In this document: positions 1 through 8,619 of the stretch, piece by piece | How positions within the stretch are numbered: position 1 is the stretch's first letter | How the letters are laid out: each line of letters begins with the position of its first letter | Assembly: GCA_037951105.1 (NCBI GenBank) | Contig: JBAMJV010004336.1 | Location: forward strand, 62,001 to 126,000 | Direction of reading: 5' to 3' | DNA: 64,000 bases | Source of the DNA: Echinarachnius parma | Taxonomy: Eukaryota; Echinodermata; Echinoidea; Clypeasteroida; Echinarachniidae | Translations under genes and position numbers: made by a program | Notes under the pieces: generated by a model | What the model saw: the letters and a program-made list of their open reading frames with translations, nothing else | The model's database searches: none | Told to the model about the DNA's origin: nothing

Positions 1-85
1 CCTATCATACTCAGCACTGGGCATGTAGCTACAACGATTCCACGATTCCATGACTCCTATCATACTCAGCACTGGGCATGTAGCT
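1..85. repeat. 30-bp direct repeat, period 55
   Basis: The 30 bases at 1-30 recur exactly at 56-85 (core CATACTCAGCACTGGGCATG). Only two copies are seen; the array may continue outside the window. Confidence 0.85.
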
Positions 86-433
86 ATTGAGGACCAGAGA
101 CCAGCACTTATCTCATGATAAATAGCCATACATCATACTCTCCTCTAGGCATCCAATACATCTCTCTCAATTGTCACATCATGTACACTGTACAATACTA
201 AACATGTTGTCACAATATTGCAAACAAAGCAGCATGTCTTCAATATACACATCTGGATACTTCACTCTATTTCGCCAACATACGTCACATTTCCATTAGT
301 GCGCTTTGCTTTTCCTTGTCAAACAATCCTGGGATCTGACAGCAACGAGGACATCTTGAGTATCTAATCAATAATAGGCATCTTAAATCATAAACTAGTT
401 AGCAAGCAGTTTCTAATGGGATTTCAGCTACAG
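1..433 (-). other. 3' untranslated or downstream region of ABL
   Basis: Follows the ABL stop codon. I see no AATAAA or ATTAAA on the minus strand in these bases, so the polyadenylation site is either non-canonical or beyond the window. No open frame of interest. Confidence 0.5.
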
Positions 434-1794
434 CTATCGTTGCACAATTCCTATGACGTCAGACACATTGGCATGCAAATCTCTGACTATTCTCTCTAGC
501 TGGTCGCTAGATGCGGAAGACCAACGCACTTTGAGCAGTTTGGTGTTTGACTCCAAAGAGTTGAGAATTTCTCTGAATGTGAACCTGCTGCGGACAGACA
601 CAGAGTCCATGTGCTTTGTGCACTGCTGGTAGAAGTTGTCCAACTCTGAGCACAGTTCCACGCTGTACTTGCTGTACTCCCGACTCTGCATGATGAGGTT
701 GGTCTGAGAGTACAACACCTCAGCCATGTGAAGCAGCTGCTCCTTGCCCCCTGCTCCCACACCACCCTCGTTCTTGTTGGGTGAAGTCCCTCTCCTACGG
801 GCAGAGTTCCGCTTGTCTGTCCGTAACTTCACATTGGGGTTGCCCCCATGATAAGGGGGCTTTGCGATTGTGATTTCAGGTTTGGGGCTACTGATTACTG
901 GCTTAGGTCCCCTAATAACCGGCTTTGCACTCTTAATCTGTGGCTTGTTACTGTTGAGGGCAGACTTGGAAGGTGAGCCTTTAGGGCTGGGTGTAGAGGG
1001 TGCATCCTCTGGGCTAGCAAGACGTCCAGGAGGAGGGGCAGGAGGGGGCACAGAGGGCCTCACAATATCTTTCCTCTTATCTCGATTCCGACTAGTCGGA
1101 GACGTGGGCAGGTCTTTTGAATTGTCTTCAGGCGATTCCAGCAGGTCGGTATGACTCTGGTTATTTTTGTAGAAAGGGAGTGATTTAGTTTTGGACAGTG
1201 GTTCCTTGGAGTTATCCTGGGCATCACTTTCTATCAGCTGAGTTAGCTTGCTGGGCTTTGCAGGGAGAGGCTTTGGCAAAGGCCTCTCACTGATATCACC
1301 ATTGCCTGCAGAGTGTTCAGGGTTCTTGTTCTTCCTGTCCAACGTTGGGCTTGAAGCAGACCTAGGTATGGGGAATGGCTCATTCACATCAACGATATCA
1401 TCCACACTTTGTTTGCGCTCAAGTTTCTGTTCCTTGGCGACTTTGGATGGTTTCTGTTTCTTGCCATCACCACCGCCAAAGCCTCCAGCGCCAGGAGGTC
1501 TGAGAGCTATCCTGAAGCCATGGCCTGAAGTGCCACTGTCATGTCCACTGTCAGAGCCACTGGTAGCTGGAGGGGAGGTCCCAGGCAGGATGAAGTCATG
1601 CCCTCCATCACCAAGCATCTTGGCTGCACCATTCTCCTTCCTGTGCATAGGAGAGCCAGTGTGATGGTCATCCCCCGGTGAGGTGTCCTGCACTGCATCT
1701 CGTTTCCGCCCATCCTTCTTGCGAGGGAAGTTCTTCATGAAGCCTGTCTTCTTGCGAGACACTTCAGGAGAGGCAGGAGGAGAGGATGACTTCA
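434..1794 (-). CDS. ABL: ABL exon 10 (tail and F-actin-binding domain, stop)
   Basis: Terminal coding exon, residues 635 (completed) to 1087, stop at 434-436. The acceptor is TCCATTCAG. The tail is low-complexity: basic KNFPRKKDGRKRD, a Gly-rich stretch (GGFGGGDGKK), several proline clusters (RPLPKPLPAKP, VPPPAPPPG) likely to bind SH3 domains, and repeated KP-anchored segments (about 900-950). The last 102 residues (about 986-1087), from EQLLHMAEVLYSQTNL to IVQR, form the four-helix F-actin-binding domain seen at the C-terminus of ABL proteins. As in vertebrates, most of the tail is in one large exon; here the vertebrate exons 10 and 11 seem fused (from memory). Open frames on the opposite strand here are shadows of this exon. 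Confidence 0.95.
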
Positions 1795-2612
1795 CTGAAT
1801 GGACAGACAAGAACAAAATAGTAATGAATATTGATATCTGTCTTTCTTTATTCTTCCTCTTATATTCTAAGAAAGGAGGAGCTTATAATTGCTCGAGTGC
1901 AAAAAACATAATTTATCAGGTAATAAAAACATAAAACAATCATGAAATCTCTACTGAGCGTTAACATTATTTTGAACATCTTCATTTCAATTATAACATT
2001 TATTAAAGGGGAGACAAATGCTGGCCTTTTCGCTTACTGTTACTTATAAGTGCATAATTCCCGTCACTTCTAGTCACATATTTCCATGTTTTGACTGAAC
2101 ACTGGAGGGTGCCACGTTTTCTAACGGTTCCATATAAAATGCCATCTGACAACTGACATAGCAGCAGATTCAACAACAGCGCAAAATGTGCAAAAAGTGA
2201 TGAGTGGTTGATACAATGTATATTGTCGTTATCTGATATGTCCACTGGGTGTTGAGTGAAAATTTCAAGTTAAATGGACGTTAAATGGCCGAGTAATGAG
2301 CAAAAATGCAAAGTGATATTCACTAACGCGTTTTGTACACGGTTTTGATGAGCCAGTGGATAATTTAACATCTGAACACTTCAATCGTACATATCTTTTT
2401 AACGAAAGGGAAATTTGAAAAACCGAATCCTGTCCCATGCTTTTATTGTTAATACGATACAACAAGGTATGAGGAAACCACTAGAATTCCAACTGGATTT
2501 TGAGGATTTGGACAATGTTACTAAGTCCCTTTAAGTGATGTACATTTTGTAAATGCATGGTAAGATCCTGCCACTCTGTTGCGGAGGCACCCAATTTGTG
2601 AATGGTAGTTAC
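1795..2612 (-). other. ABL intron 9
   Basis: 818-bp intron with GT/AG ends. It contains a TTAA-ended MITE (2186-2534). The rest is AT-rich with nothing recognisable. Confidence 0.85.
2186..2534 (+). mobile_element. MITE family B, copy 1 (left-truncated)
   Basis: Matches the family also present at 27438-27826 and 28697-29085 (shared core GTGATGAGTGGTTGATACAA). It ends in AAGTCCCT followed by TTAA at 2531-2534. The first part of the element is missing. Confidence 0.85.
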
Positions 2613-2799
2613 CTGCATCATTAATACTGAGGACATCCTTAGTTCTAAGGATGTCAGGGTCGCTGTTCTGCGCTCGCTTGACGCTTCTCTTCTTGGCGGG
2701 CAGACTTGGTGGGTCTTTGCCGTGTCTGTGCAGTGACTTCTCTACCTCCTCACTAATGCTACTGTTCTGGAACATGTTGTTCATCTCCTCATGGCTCTC
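2613..2799 (-). CDS. ABL: ABL exon 9 (kinase end and start of tail)
   Basis: Codes for residues 573-634 plus one base of Val635. It holds the last kinase helix (HEEMNNMFQNSSISEEVEK), which in ABL forms the helix I region that receives the myristate, then a basic stretch with KKRSVKR that could serve as a nuclear localisation signal. The acceptor is GCTTGCAG; the donor is CAG then GTAACT. The first two residues are Glu-Ser. Family members have Glu-Ile here, and the intronic copies of this exon also read Glu-Ile. Three acceptor-side copies lie upstream. Confidence 0.93.
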
Positions 2800-2890
2800 C
2801 TGCAAGCACAAACAAACACAATCATTATAATAAAAAAATCTTTTTAACAGCATTACACCAAAGCAAATACAAAGTATGGTAGGTGTACTA

Positions 2891-3334
2891 CACATCGGCA
2901 CTGTTTTTAATATCGGCACACCGCGTAATATTTGTTTTTGCGCGTGTTGTGAAAAATCGCGCATGTGATGATGCGCGCTACCCTTAAAAACTAAACTGGT
3001 CGAAATTTTGAGGAGAAATAATGCGTAGATCGTCCGCTACGAGTAAATTTGTGAAATGATGCCAATAAAATTAAACATCGCACAAGAAATTTGGAGTTGC
3101 GTGCATTGTCAACGAGAGTTGAGGGGGTGCCGGTATTAAAAACACTTCGAACTTGTGAAGCCAAAAAACCACGCGCGCGTTCGAAGGCGCTATCTCAAAA
3201 TGTAATTAATACATCGCAAATCTGATCATCGCATCGGAATCTGCACTATTTTCTCAATGTGTGAGTACAATTTCAAGAAATTTGTACAATTTTTAAGTCT
3301 TAAACTGTCGGAAATGTTTTAGTGTGCCGATGTG
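2891..3334. mobile_element. MITE with CACATCGGCAC inverted ends
   Basis: Bounded by CACATCGGCAC at the left and its inverse GTGCCGATGTG at the right, about 444 bp, with internal inverted CGGCAC and GCCGGT motifs. It sits between exon 9 and the first partial copy of exon 9. Removing it leaves about 200 bp between them, the same period as the other copies, so it inserted after the exon array formed. Confidence 0.75.
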
Positions 3335-3374
3335 GGGGTCACTCAATCATATATCCTTGCTGAGCATGTCCAAG

Positions 3375-3445
3375 ATTTATTTCTACCTCTTCACTGTTGT
3401 CAAGAAACTGTAATGAATCGTATTGTTCATCTCCTCATGAATTTC
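3375..3445 (-). pseudogene. Partial copy of ABL exon 9 (copy 1)
   Basis: Begins after an intact CCTGCAG acceptor and reads EIHEEMNN in the exon 9 frame. It degrades after about 60 nt and meets a GTAGAA that could act as a donor. It has the family-typical Ile at the second residue, where the functional exon has Ser. Confidence 0.85.
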
Positions 3446-3579
3446 CTGCAGGCAAACGATGTACATTGTATATATGAATCTTGTAAATAAGTTCTTTAAA
3501 TGCATTAATTTGAGCAATTGTGGTATAGCAATTAAACTATCGAGAAGCACACAGACAGAATGTCTTCGCTGGGTGCTTC

Positions 3580-3647
3580 TAAGATTTCTCAACCTTTTCA
3601 CTGGAGCATCTGTTTTGGAACATGTTGTTCATCTCTTTGTGGATCTC
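3580..3647 (-). pseudogene. Partial copy of ABL exon 9 (copy 2)
   Basis: Acceptor-like TTTCAG then a copy reading EIHKEMNNMFQN, which shifts frame near TGCTCCAGTG. It contains GAAAAG then GTTGAG at the place where the other copies have GTAGA. Confidence 0.85.
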
Positions 3648-3734
3648 CTGAAAGTAGAGACATACAAATCTTGTAATGAAATCTGTTAACTGCATTATAA
3701 GGAAGCTACCATGAATTACATCTTCACTGAGAGT

Positions 3735-3806
3735 GTCCCAAGATTACTCTACCTCCTCACTGAAGCTACTTTTCTGAAACATGTCGTAAATCTCTCCATG
3801 AATCTC
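3735..3806 (-). pseudogene. Partial copy of ABL exon 9 (copy 3)
   Basis: CTTGCAG acceptor then a copy reading EIHGEIYDMFQKSSFSEEVE and a stop. The copy ends at GAGGAG then GTAGAG, again where a donor could be. Period to copy 2 is 159 bp. Confidence 0.88.
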
Positions 3807-3932
3807 CTGCAAGAACAAACATACAAATCATGTTACTACTAGTGTTCTCGGTTTTTATCAAAAATAGTTTCTTTGATTACTCCTCAATGCAGAATACGTC
3901 AATAGTGGAAAGAATACTTGAGTGCAACTTAC

Positions 3933-4123
3933 AGTGAAGCCAGGTCTGTCCGCAGGGTTCCACTCCCAGCATTTGAGCATGAGTTTGTAGACGTCTGTGG
4001 GGCAGCCATCTGGCCTCTCCATGCGATACCCCTGCTCCAGCTTGCCATACACATGCTGCAGCTCAACACCGGGGTAGGGGGAACAACCATACGTCGCTAT
4101 CTCCCATAGCAGAATCCCAAATG
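3933..4123 (-). CDS. ABL: ABL exon 8 (kinase C-lobe)
   Basis: Codes for residues 509 (completed) to 572 (191 nt, ends in phase 0). It reads [12 protein letters not shown], the [12 protein letters not shown] segment, [10 protein letters not shown], and the [11 protein letters not shown] motif with the conserved Arg that pairs with the APE Glu. The acceptor is TTTTTCCAG; the donor is ACT then GTAAGT. The exon extends past the end of vertebrate exon 8 as I recall it, so this intron position is shifted by about a dozen codons. Upstream are four copies of the acceptor and 5' part, two of them with an exact 127-bp period. Confidence 0.95.
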
Positions 4124-4155
4124 CTGGAAAAAGATCATATTTGTATTGATACAGA

Positions 4156-4250
4156 TTAATAAGATAGCTTGTCATACACATGCTGTAGCTCAGCAAAATG
4201 GTAGGGGGAACAACCATACGTCGCTATCTCCCATAGCAGAATCCCAAATG
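4156..4250 (-). pseudogene. Partial copy of ABL exon 8 (copy 1)
   Basis: Starts at 4250 after the same TTTTTCCAG acceptor as exon 8 and reads [17 protein letters not shown] before the similarity drifts. It lies exactly 127 bp upstream of exon 8. The duplicated unit includes the intronic acceptor region. Confidence 0.92.
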
Positions 4251-4282
4251 CTGGAAAAAGATCATATTTGTATTGATACAGA

Positions 4283-4377
4283 TTAATAAGATAGCTTGTC
4301 ATACACATGCTGTAGCTCAGCAAAATGGTAGGGGGAACAACCATACATCTCTATCTCCCATAGCAGAATCCCAAATG
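4283..4377 (-). pseudogene. Partial copy of ABL exon 8 (copy 2)
   Basis: Second 127-bp unit, starting at 4377 with the same acceptor and nearly the same bases as copy 1. The two copies resemble each other more than exon 8, so copy 2 probably came from duplication of copy 1. Confidence 0.92.
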
Positions 4378-4409
4378 CTGGAAAAAGATCATATTTTTGT
4401 CGATACAGA

Positions 4410-4954
4410 TTAAAGGGGTAGTTTAGTTTTGGTAGAGAGGGCGCTGCACATCACAATTTTTTTGTGAGGTAATGAAAAACTGAATGTCGAATTTGAGAGA
4501 ACATGCAATTTTAATGGCAGAATAAACTTTATTTGGTCAAAATCGACCCAGAAACGGCTGAAATATCAATAAATATATCTGATCTTATAATTATTTGGGG
4601 CCCAAATAATTAGATGATTTTTAGAATTTTTTTTTTTAAATGCTTGCACTTTTTCAAAAATTTTCAAAAGCGTTTTTTAAATAGTTGTTGATGATCTCGC
4701 TATTTAATCATTATATCAAAAAAACATCACATGCATAATTTTGTATGAAAAATGGTTGAAACCAATGTCTTTTAAAAAAGTGCCCTCTTGTGTTTGAATG
4801 GCTCTTTTTTAATGATAACAGGCTTTTTACTTAGTCGTTTGTAATTTTGTATACCTTTCGAGCATGGTGGAGTAATAACTATTAGTTTATAATGTTACTG
4901 TGCAGGTTTTAGCTACTTAAGTTCAGCCTTACCAAAACTAAACTACCCCTTTAA
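4410..4954 (+). mobile_element. MITE family A, copy 1, with TTAA target sites
   Basis: About 545 bp with terminal inverted repeats (AGGGGTAGTTTAGTTTTGGT and its inverse) flanked by TTAA on both sides. It interrupts the third exon 8 repeat unit: uninterrupted units read through the same point (CAGATTAATAAGATAGC). The internal sequence matches copy 2 at 40260-40802. TTAA duplication is typical of piggyBac-type transposases; no transposase is encoded here. Confidence 0.88.
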
Positions 4955-5103
4955 GATAGCATGCCATTCATATGCTGTAGCTCAACACCGGTGTGTCTCG
5001 AAAAGCAGAATCCCAAATGCTAGAAAAATATAATGTTTTTACTTATTGAGATTGAGCTTGTCATAGAGCAGTTTTATGTTGCTATTTCCCAAAGAAGAAT
5101 GCC
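4955..5103 (-). pseudogene. Decayed partial copies of ABL exon 8 (copies 3 and 4)
   Basis: Two further acceptor-side fragments, starting at about 5019 and 5103, keep pieces such as CATTTGGGATTCTGCT with substitutions and gaps. They are older than copies 1 and 2. Confidence 0.7.
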
Positions 5104-5444
5104 AACAACTGAACAATATTAGGATAAAAGTAGATAGTTCTATCTAATAATTGTAAACAAATATTTTAGGTTATATGAGTAAGTTTGCAAATTAAGCCTA
5201 AAATATTTCAATCAAACCGCCTACTAAAACACTAAATGGGCTTATCAGTGATTTGTATGCTAAAGTAAACTAAAAATTGACTCCAAATTCAAATTGAAGT
5301 CTGCCAATCCATAAATGAAGTCTTTCTAAACAAAGTAATTTACGATCAAACTAGTCCCTAAAAAGGGTCAAGATACGTTGTTTTCATAGATAGGTGGTCT
5401 TAATGTACAAATGGTTGCTAAAGCAGGTTTGAAATATAACTTAC

Positions 5445-5629
5445 CCCAGGCATCTGACTTGTTGGAGAACTTGTAGAATGCGAGACTCTCTGGAGCTGTC
5501 CATTTGATAGGGAACTTTGCCCCTGCCTGCGCTGTGTAGATCTCCCCCTGGACCATACGAGCCAGTCCAAAGTCTGCTACCTTTACTAAGTGATGCTCAC
5601 CCAGCAAGCAGTTCCTAGCTGCTAGATCC
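5445..5629 (-). CDS. ABL: ABL exon 7 (catalytic loop, DFG, activation loop)
   Basis: Codes for residues 447 (completed) to 508 plus one base (185 nt). It contains RDLAARN with catalytic Asp448, VADFG with Asp466, and activation-loop Tyr478 in GEIYTAQAG (human Tyr393), then [10 protein letters not shown]. All spacings from Lys356 equal the human values, so there is no indel in the core. One oddity is that the motif usually read SDVWAFG is SDAWAFG here (Ala507). Two acceptor-side copies lie upstream: a good one from 5801 and a decayed one near 5900-5985. Confidence 0.96.
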
Positions 5630-5699
5630 CTACAACAGACAATGGATAGGAGAACAAAAAACAGAAGTCAGGAAAGGTCTGAAGGCTATGAAATCATTT

Positions 5700-5801
5700 G
5701 CTGAGGTGGTAGATCTCTCCCTGGACCATACGAGCCAGGCCAAAGTCTGCTACCTTCACTAGGTGATGCTCACCCAACAAGCAGTTCCTAGCTGCTAGAT
5801 C
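5700..5801 (-). pseudogene. Partial copy of ABL exon 7 (copy 1)
   Basis: Copies the acceptor and the first 95-100 nt of exon 7 at high identity ([20 protein letters not shown]), including the catalytic loop Asp and DFG. It has one G fewer after the acceptor, so splicing in from exon 6 would shift the frame. Period 172 bp. Confidence 0.92.
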
Positions 5802-5899
5802 CTACAACAGACAATGGATGGGTGAAGTTGAAAGGAATATTCAGGCTCTAAAACCCCAAAAAGTATAAATGAAAGATCTAGAGCATATTCTGTCCTTTG

Positions 5900-5985
5900 A
5901 TTGGGCAGTGTGTACAGTCCCAAGTCTGCTCCCTACACAGGTTAAAGCTAACACTGTACGTACATCCTAACTGCTACAACAAACA
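5900..5985 (-). pseudogene. Decayed partial copy of ABL exon 7 (copy 2)
   Basis: Fragments such as AGCAGACTTGG and the TGTTGTAG acceptor remain in order. No usable frame. Confidence 0.5.
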
Positions 5986-6067
5986 AGGATGAGGATCCCA
6001 ATGAGCTCCAAATGGATTGATAGTTCAATGTGTTTGCTCTACCAATCTTGCCACACCACATCCACGT

Positions 6068-6260
6068 GCATACGTAACCAGAGGACAAGCCCTCTCCTGT
6101 AGCTCTCGCTGCTTAACCCGTTCCTTACTAGATTTTGCTATCGCCAAAACAGGAACCACAAGGTTCCCGTAGGCAATAGGATTAAGTAGCCATGTAGCTA
6201 AAAGGCAATGGACACAGAGATAGGTGCCAGTGTCAATGCAAGTGCTTTATGCACATAGGT
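6068..6260 (+). repeat. Diverged fragment of tRNA-SINE family T
   Basis: Resembles the 3' part of the SINE at 32216-32520 (ACCAGAGGAC, CCATGTAGCTAAA, GAGATAGG blocks). It is interrupted by a short TTAA element at 6113-6185. Confidence 0.6.
6113..6185. mobile_element. Short TTAA element family S, copy 1
   Basis: Starts TTAACCCGTTCC and ends with GGATTAA. See the family description at 21373-21452. Confidence 0.65.
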
Positions 6261-6354
6261 AACAGGAGAATTCATAGTTTTGACTTTGAACTCTACTCCT
6301 ATCTGCACTCTAATTGCATTAGAGTAGTGAAAGTCAAACAAAGCCTTACTTTAC

Positions 6355-6532
6355 CTATGTATAAAGCTGTTCTTCTCTAGATAGCTCATGCCAAAGGCTA
6401 TTTGTGTGGCCACGTAGAGCAGAGTGACGGCAGGCAGTGAGGTCTCATCATTCTCTCTCAAGTACTCCAGCAGGTTGCCATAGGGCATGAACTCGGTCAC
6501 GATGTAGAATGGCGGCTCCCTGGTACACACAC
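6355..6532 (-). CDS. ABL: ABL exon 6 (gatekeeper and hinge to catalytic loop)
   Basis: Codes for residues 388 (split) to 446 and two bases of Arg447 (178 nt). It reads [16 protein letters not shown], with the gatekeeper Thr400 (human Thr315), the hinge, a [10 protein letters not shown] segment and the helix E region [17 protein letters not shown], and ends FIH before the HRD Arg. A threonine gatekeeper is typical of ABL and leaves the pocket open to ATP-site ligands (family knowledge). The acceptor is TTGCAG; the donor is AG then GTAAAG. A decayed copy of the middle of this exon lies at about 6780-6885. Confidence 0.96.
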
Positions 6533-6779
6533 CTGCAATAATTATAAAAATTGTATCTTATATAGCGCTGTTCACTTCATATCACAGCGCTTACAAGTGT
6601 AGCAATGAATACATTGATAATATCAAAGAAAAAATGCATACAAATATAACACATGTATCACAGAAAAAGTAAGGATTTTTAGTGTCTTTGCTACATTGAA
6701 AATGTTCCTAATATGTTATAATAGTAGCAAAAATTTAGTTTAGTCAAACTATGCAACAACAGATTTACAATTAATTAGA

Positions 6780-6885
6780 TTCTTCATCCCAAAAGCTATT
6801 TGAGGAGTACAGACTAGAGTAAGAGTGAGTAGGGAAGTCTCATCATTCATTCTCAATTATTCAACAGGTTGACATACATGTATGT
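6780..6885 (-). pseudogene. Decayed partial copy of ABL exon 6
   Basis: The plus-strand blocks CAAAAGCTATTTG, TCTCATCATTC and CAACAGGTTGACAT follow exon 6 order (CCAAAGGCTATTTG, TCTCATCATTC, CAGCAGGTTGCCAT) with many changes. No coding potential. It is the only trace of duplication for this exon. Confidence 0.7.
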
Positions 6886-6929
6886 ACTTCTTTAAAGTTT
6901 CAAATGGTCTTAATTTGACCCAAACAATC

Positions 6930-7005
6930 AACCCATTCACTTCGGAATTCTAAAATCACCACACAGACTTTGTCCAATGGGTTCCCGTAAGCAACCGGTT
7001 AAAAT
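6930..7005. mobile_element. Short element family S, copy 2 (decayed)
   Basis: Contains AACCCATTCACTTCGG, an AGACTTTG block and GGTTCCCGTAAGCAACCGG before GTTAA, the order of the family S consensus. Confidence 0.6.
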
Positions 7006-7054
7006 ACACAAAATGAATGCTGTTTGAATGGAAGGGCATCACCATGATTCTTAC

Positions 7055-7139
7055 CTAGTAACTGGACCAGATTTGGATGCTTGATGTTCTTCATGACCGA
7101 TGCTTCTCGAAGGAATTCATCCACCCGCATGTTCTCTTC
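7055..7139 (-). CDS. ABL: ABL exon 5 (kinase helix C)
   Basis: Short exon of 85 nt coding for residues 360-387 and the first base of Gly388. It carries helix C; Glu371 in [10 protein letters not shown] lies 15 residues after Lys356, the spacing expected for the salt-bridge partner. It ends with KHPNLVQLL. The acceptor is TGTCCACAG; the donor is G then GTAAGA. The 85-nt size equals vertebrate ABL exon 5 as I recall it. This is the only internal exon for which I find no partial copy in the flanking introns, which may relate to its small size. Confidence 0.95.
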
Positions 7140-7849
7140 CTGTGGACAAGAAGACATTAAATAAAAAACAATGAGAATTAACAGTTATATTAAACAAGCT
7201 CAACCACAAATCACGATGCTTGAAATCAAACAACTCAATTTTTGACTCTACTTTCACTTGAACGTAATGGGATTTCATCCACATATTATTATTCTTTGTT
7301 TGACACATACAAGCAGGCCAATTTGTTGACATTAAATACATGTACGATCTGAACTCCCAATATCCACGATCAAAAGTATAAGAAGCGAGTGTACGATTTG
7401 CTACAACTTTTTAAAGTAATAGAGCCTTTCAGAACCACACTTCCCAACTAATATAAAGTGTATTTCCTGAATTAGATTAAACATCAACAACCACATTTCT
7501 GGGCAGTAATGCCATCAAGGAGCTTTATAGCTTAATGGTAAGAGCACTGGTCTAGTAATCTCAAAGACATAGGTTTGGTTTTCAGAGAGGCCTAATTTTC
7601 TTCACTCATTTTTTATTTAACATATTAATAAAAAAAGAAACTCCTTACAAGATTCCTTTTGGAATGGTAGATCAAAGGTATGTAATATCTACTTGGCCAT
7701 AATGGACATCAGCTATTAACTGAAAGCAGGTATTTTACTTCATTGAAATGAAATAAGTACATAAGTCCTTGGATAGAGTATAATTTTGACAACTGATAGA
7801 AAGGTAAATAGTTGACAGAAATGGGGGGGAAAAAACAAAAAGAGCTAAC

Positions 7850-8122
7850 CCTGAGTGTTTTGACGGCTACGATCTTGTTATGTTTCTTCCAGATGGCCTC
7901 GTACACCTCCCCGTACTGCCCCCCTCCCAGCTTGTTCTTCATGGAGATATCGGTCCTCTCTATCTCCCACTCATCCGGCAGTGGTGAGACACCATAGATG
8001 ATGGGTTTGTGCATCTTGGCTGCCGGATAGCGCAGAGTGGTGATAAGCCCGTCAGCATCTTTGCAGTGGTGATGAACTAGCTCTGCTATCGTACCAAACC
8101 GGCTCTCGGTCGTTACGTAAAC
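7850..8122 (-). CDS. ABL: ABL exon 4 (end of SH2, linker, kinase N-lobe start)
   Basis: Codes for residues 269-359 (273 nt, phase 0 to 0). It contains the end of SH2 ([14 protein letters not shown] and [10 protein letters not shown]), then the linker with IIYGVSP. Tyr311 there corresponds to human linker Tyr245, whose phosphorylation releases autoinhibition. The kinase N-lobe follows, with glycine loop [11 protein letters not shown] (333-343) and VAVK, where Lys356 is the ATP-anchoring lysine. The acceptor is GAATACAG; the donor is AGG then GTTAGC. As far as I recall, the 273-nt length equals vertebrate ABL exon 4, so the intron positions look ancestral. Two partial copies of its 5' half lie upstream. 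Confidence 0.96.
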
Positions 8123-8204
8123 CTGTATTCGATAAGAGAACAGTGTTTGAAATAACAGTTTGATTAACTTGAAATACACAATTTACTAAAGAAAACAAGG
8201 ATCT

Positions 8205-8314
8205 AATTTGTACATCTTGGATGCAGGTTCGCGTAGGGCGGACATGAGCCCATGCGCATCTTTGCGAACTAGCTCTGCTACCATACAAAACCGGCTCACG
8301 GTCGTTAAGTAAAC
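8205..8314 (-). pseudogene. Partial copy of ABL exon 4 (copy 1)
   Basis: Copies about the first 110 nt of exon 4 from 8314 (TTAACGACCGTGAGCCGGTT and GGTAGCAGAGCTAGTTC blocks), but with frame changes. The acceptor is weak (A-rich instead of pyrimidine-rich). Period 192 bp. Confidence 0.85.
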
Positions 8315-8399
8315 CTTTTTTTAATATTAGAGAACAGCAGACAGAAATAAATATTTGATTATTAAACTTGAATACAAAATTAATGAGTGAAAACATTTG

Positions 8400-8513
8400 T
8401 ATGACATGGGCATGTTGCTGCCTGGTAGTGTATGGTTGTTATGAGTCCAAACACATCTTGTGGTTTGCTGGCTCTGCTGTCGTACCAACCCAGCTTGCGG
8501 TCATTACTTAAAC
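8400..8513 (-). pseudogene. Partial copy of ABL exon 4 (copy 2)
   Basis: Second copy, starting at 8513 after an intact GAATACAG acceptor, reading through GGTACGACAGCAGAGCC to CAGGCAGCAAC. Early frameshift and stop. Period to copy 1 is 199 bp. Confidence 0.85.
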
Positions 8514-8619
8514 CTGTATTCAATAAGAGAACAACAATTAACTTGAATACACAATTAAAGACAGAAAACATCGATTAAAAAGACAACAACAATACAAAAG
8601 GAAGACAGAAGAATAGCTT

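Noticed and set aside
434-1934. Open frames on both strands overlapping ABL exon 10
   Set aside because: They are shadows of the GC-richer coding exon; only the minus-strand frame ending in IVQR matches a known domain.
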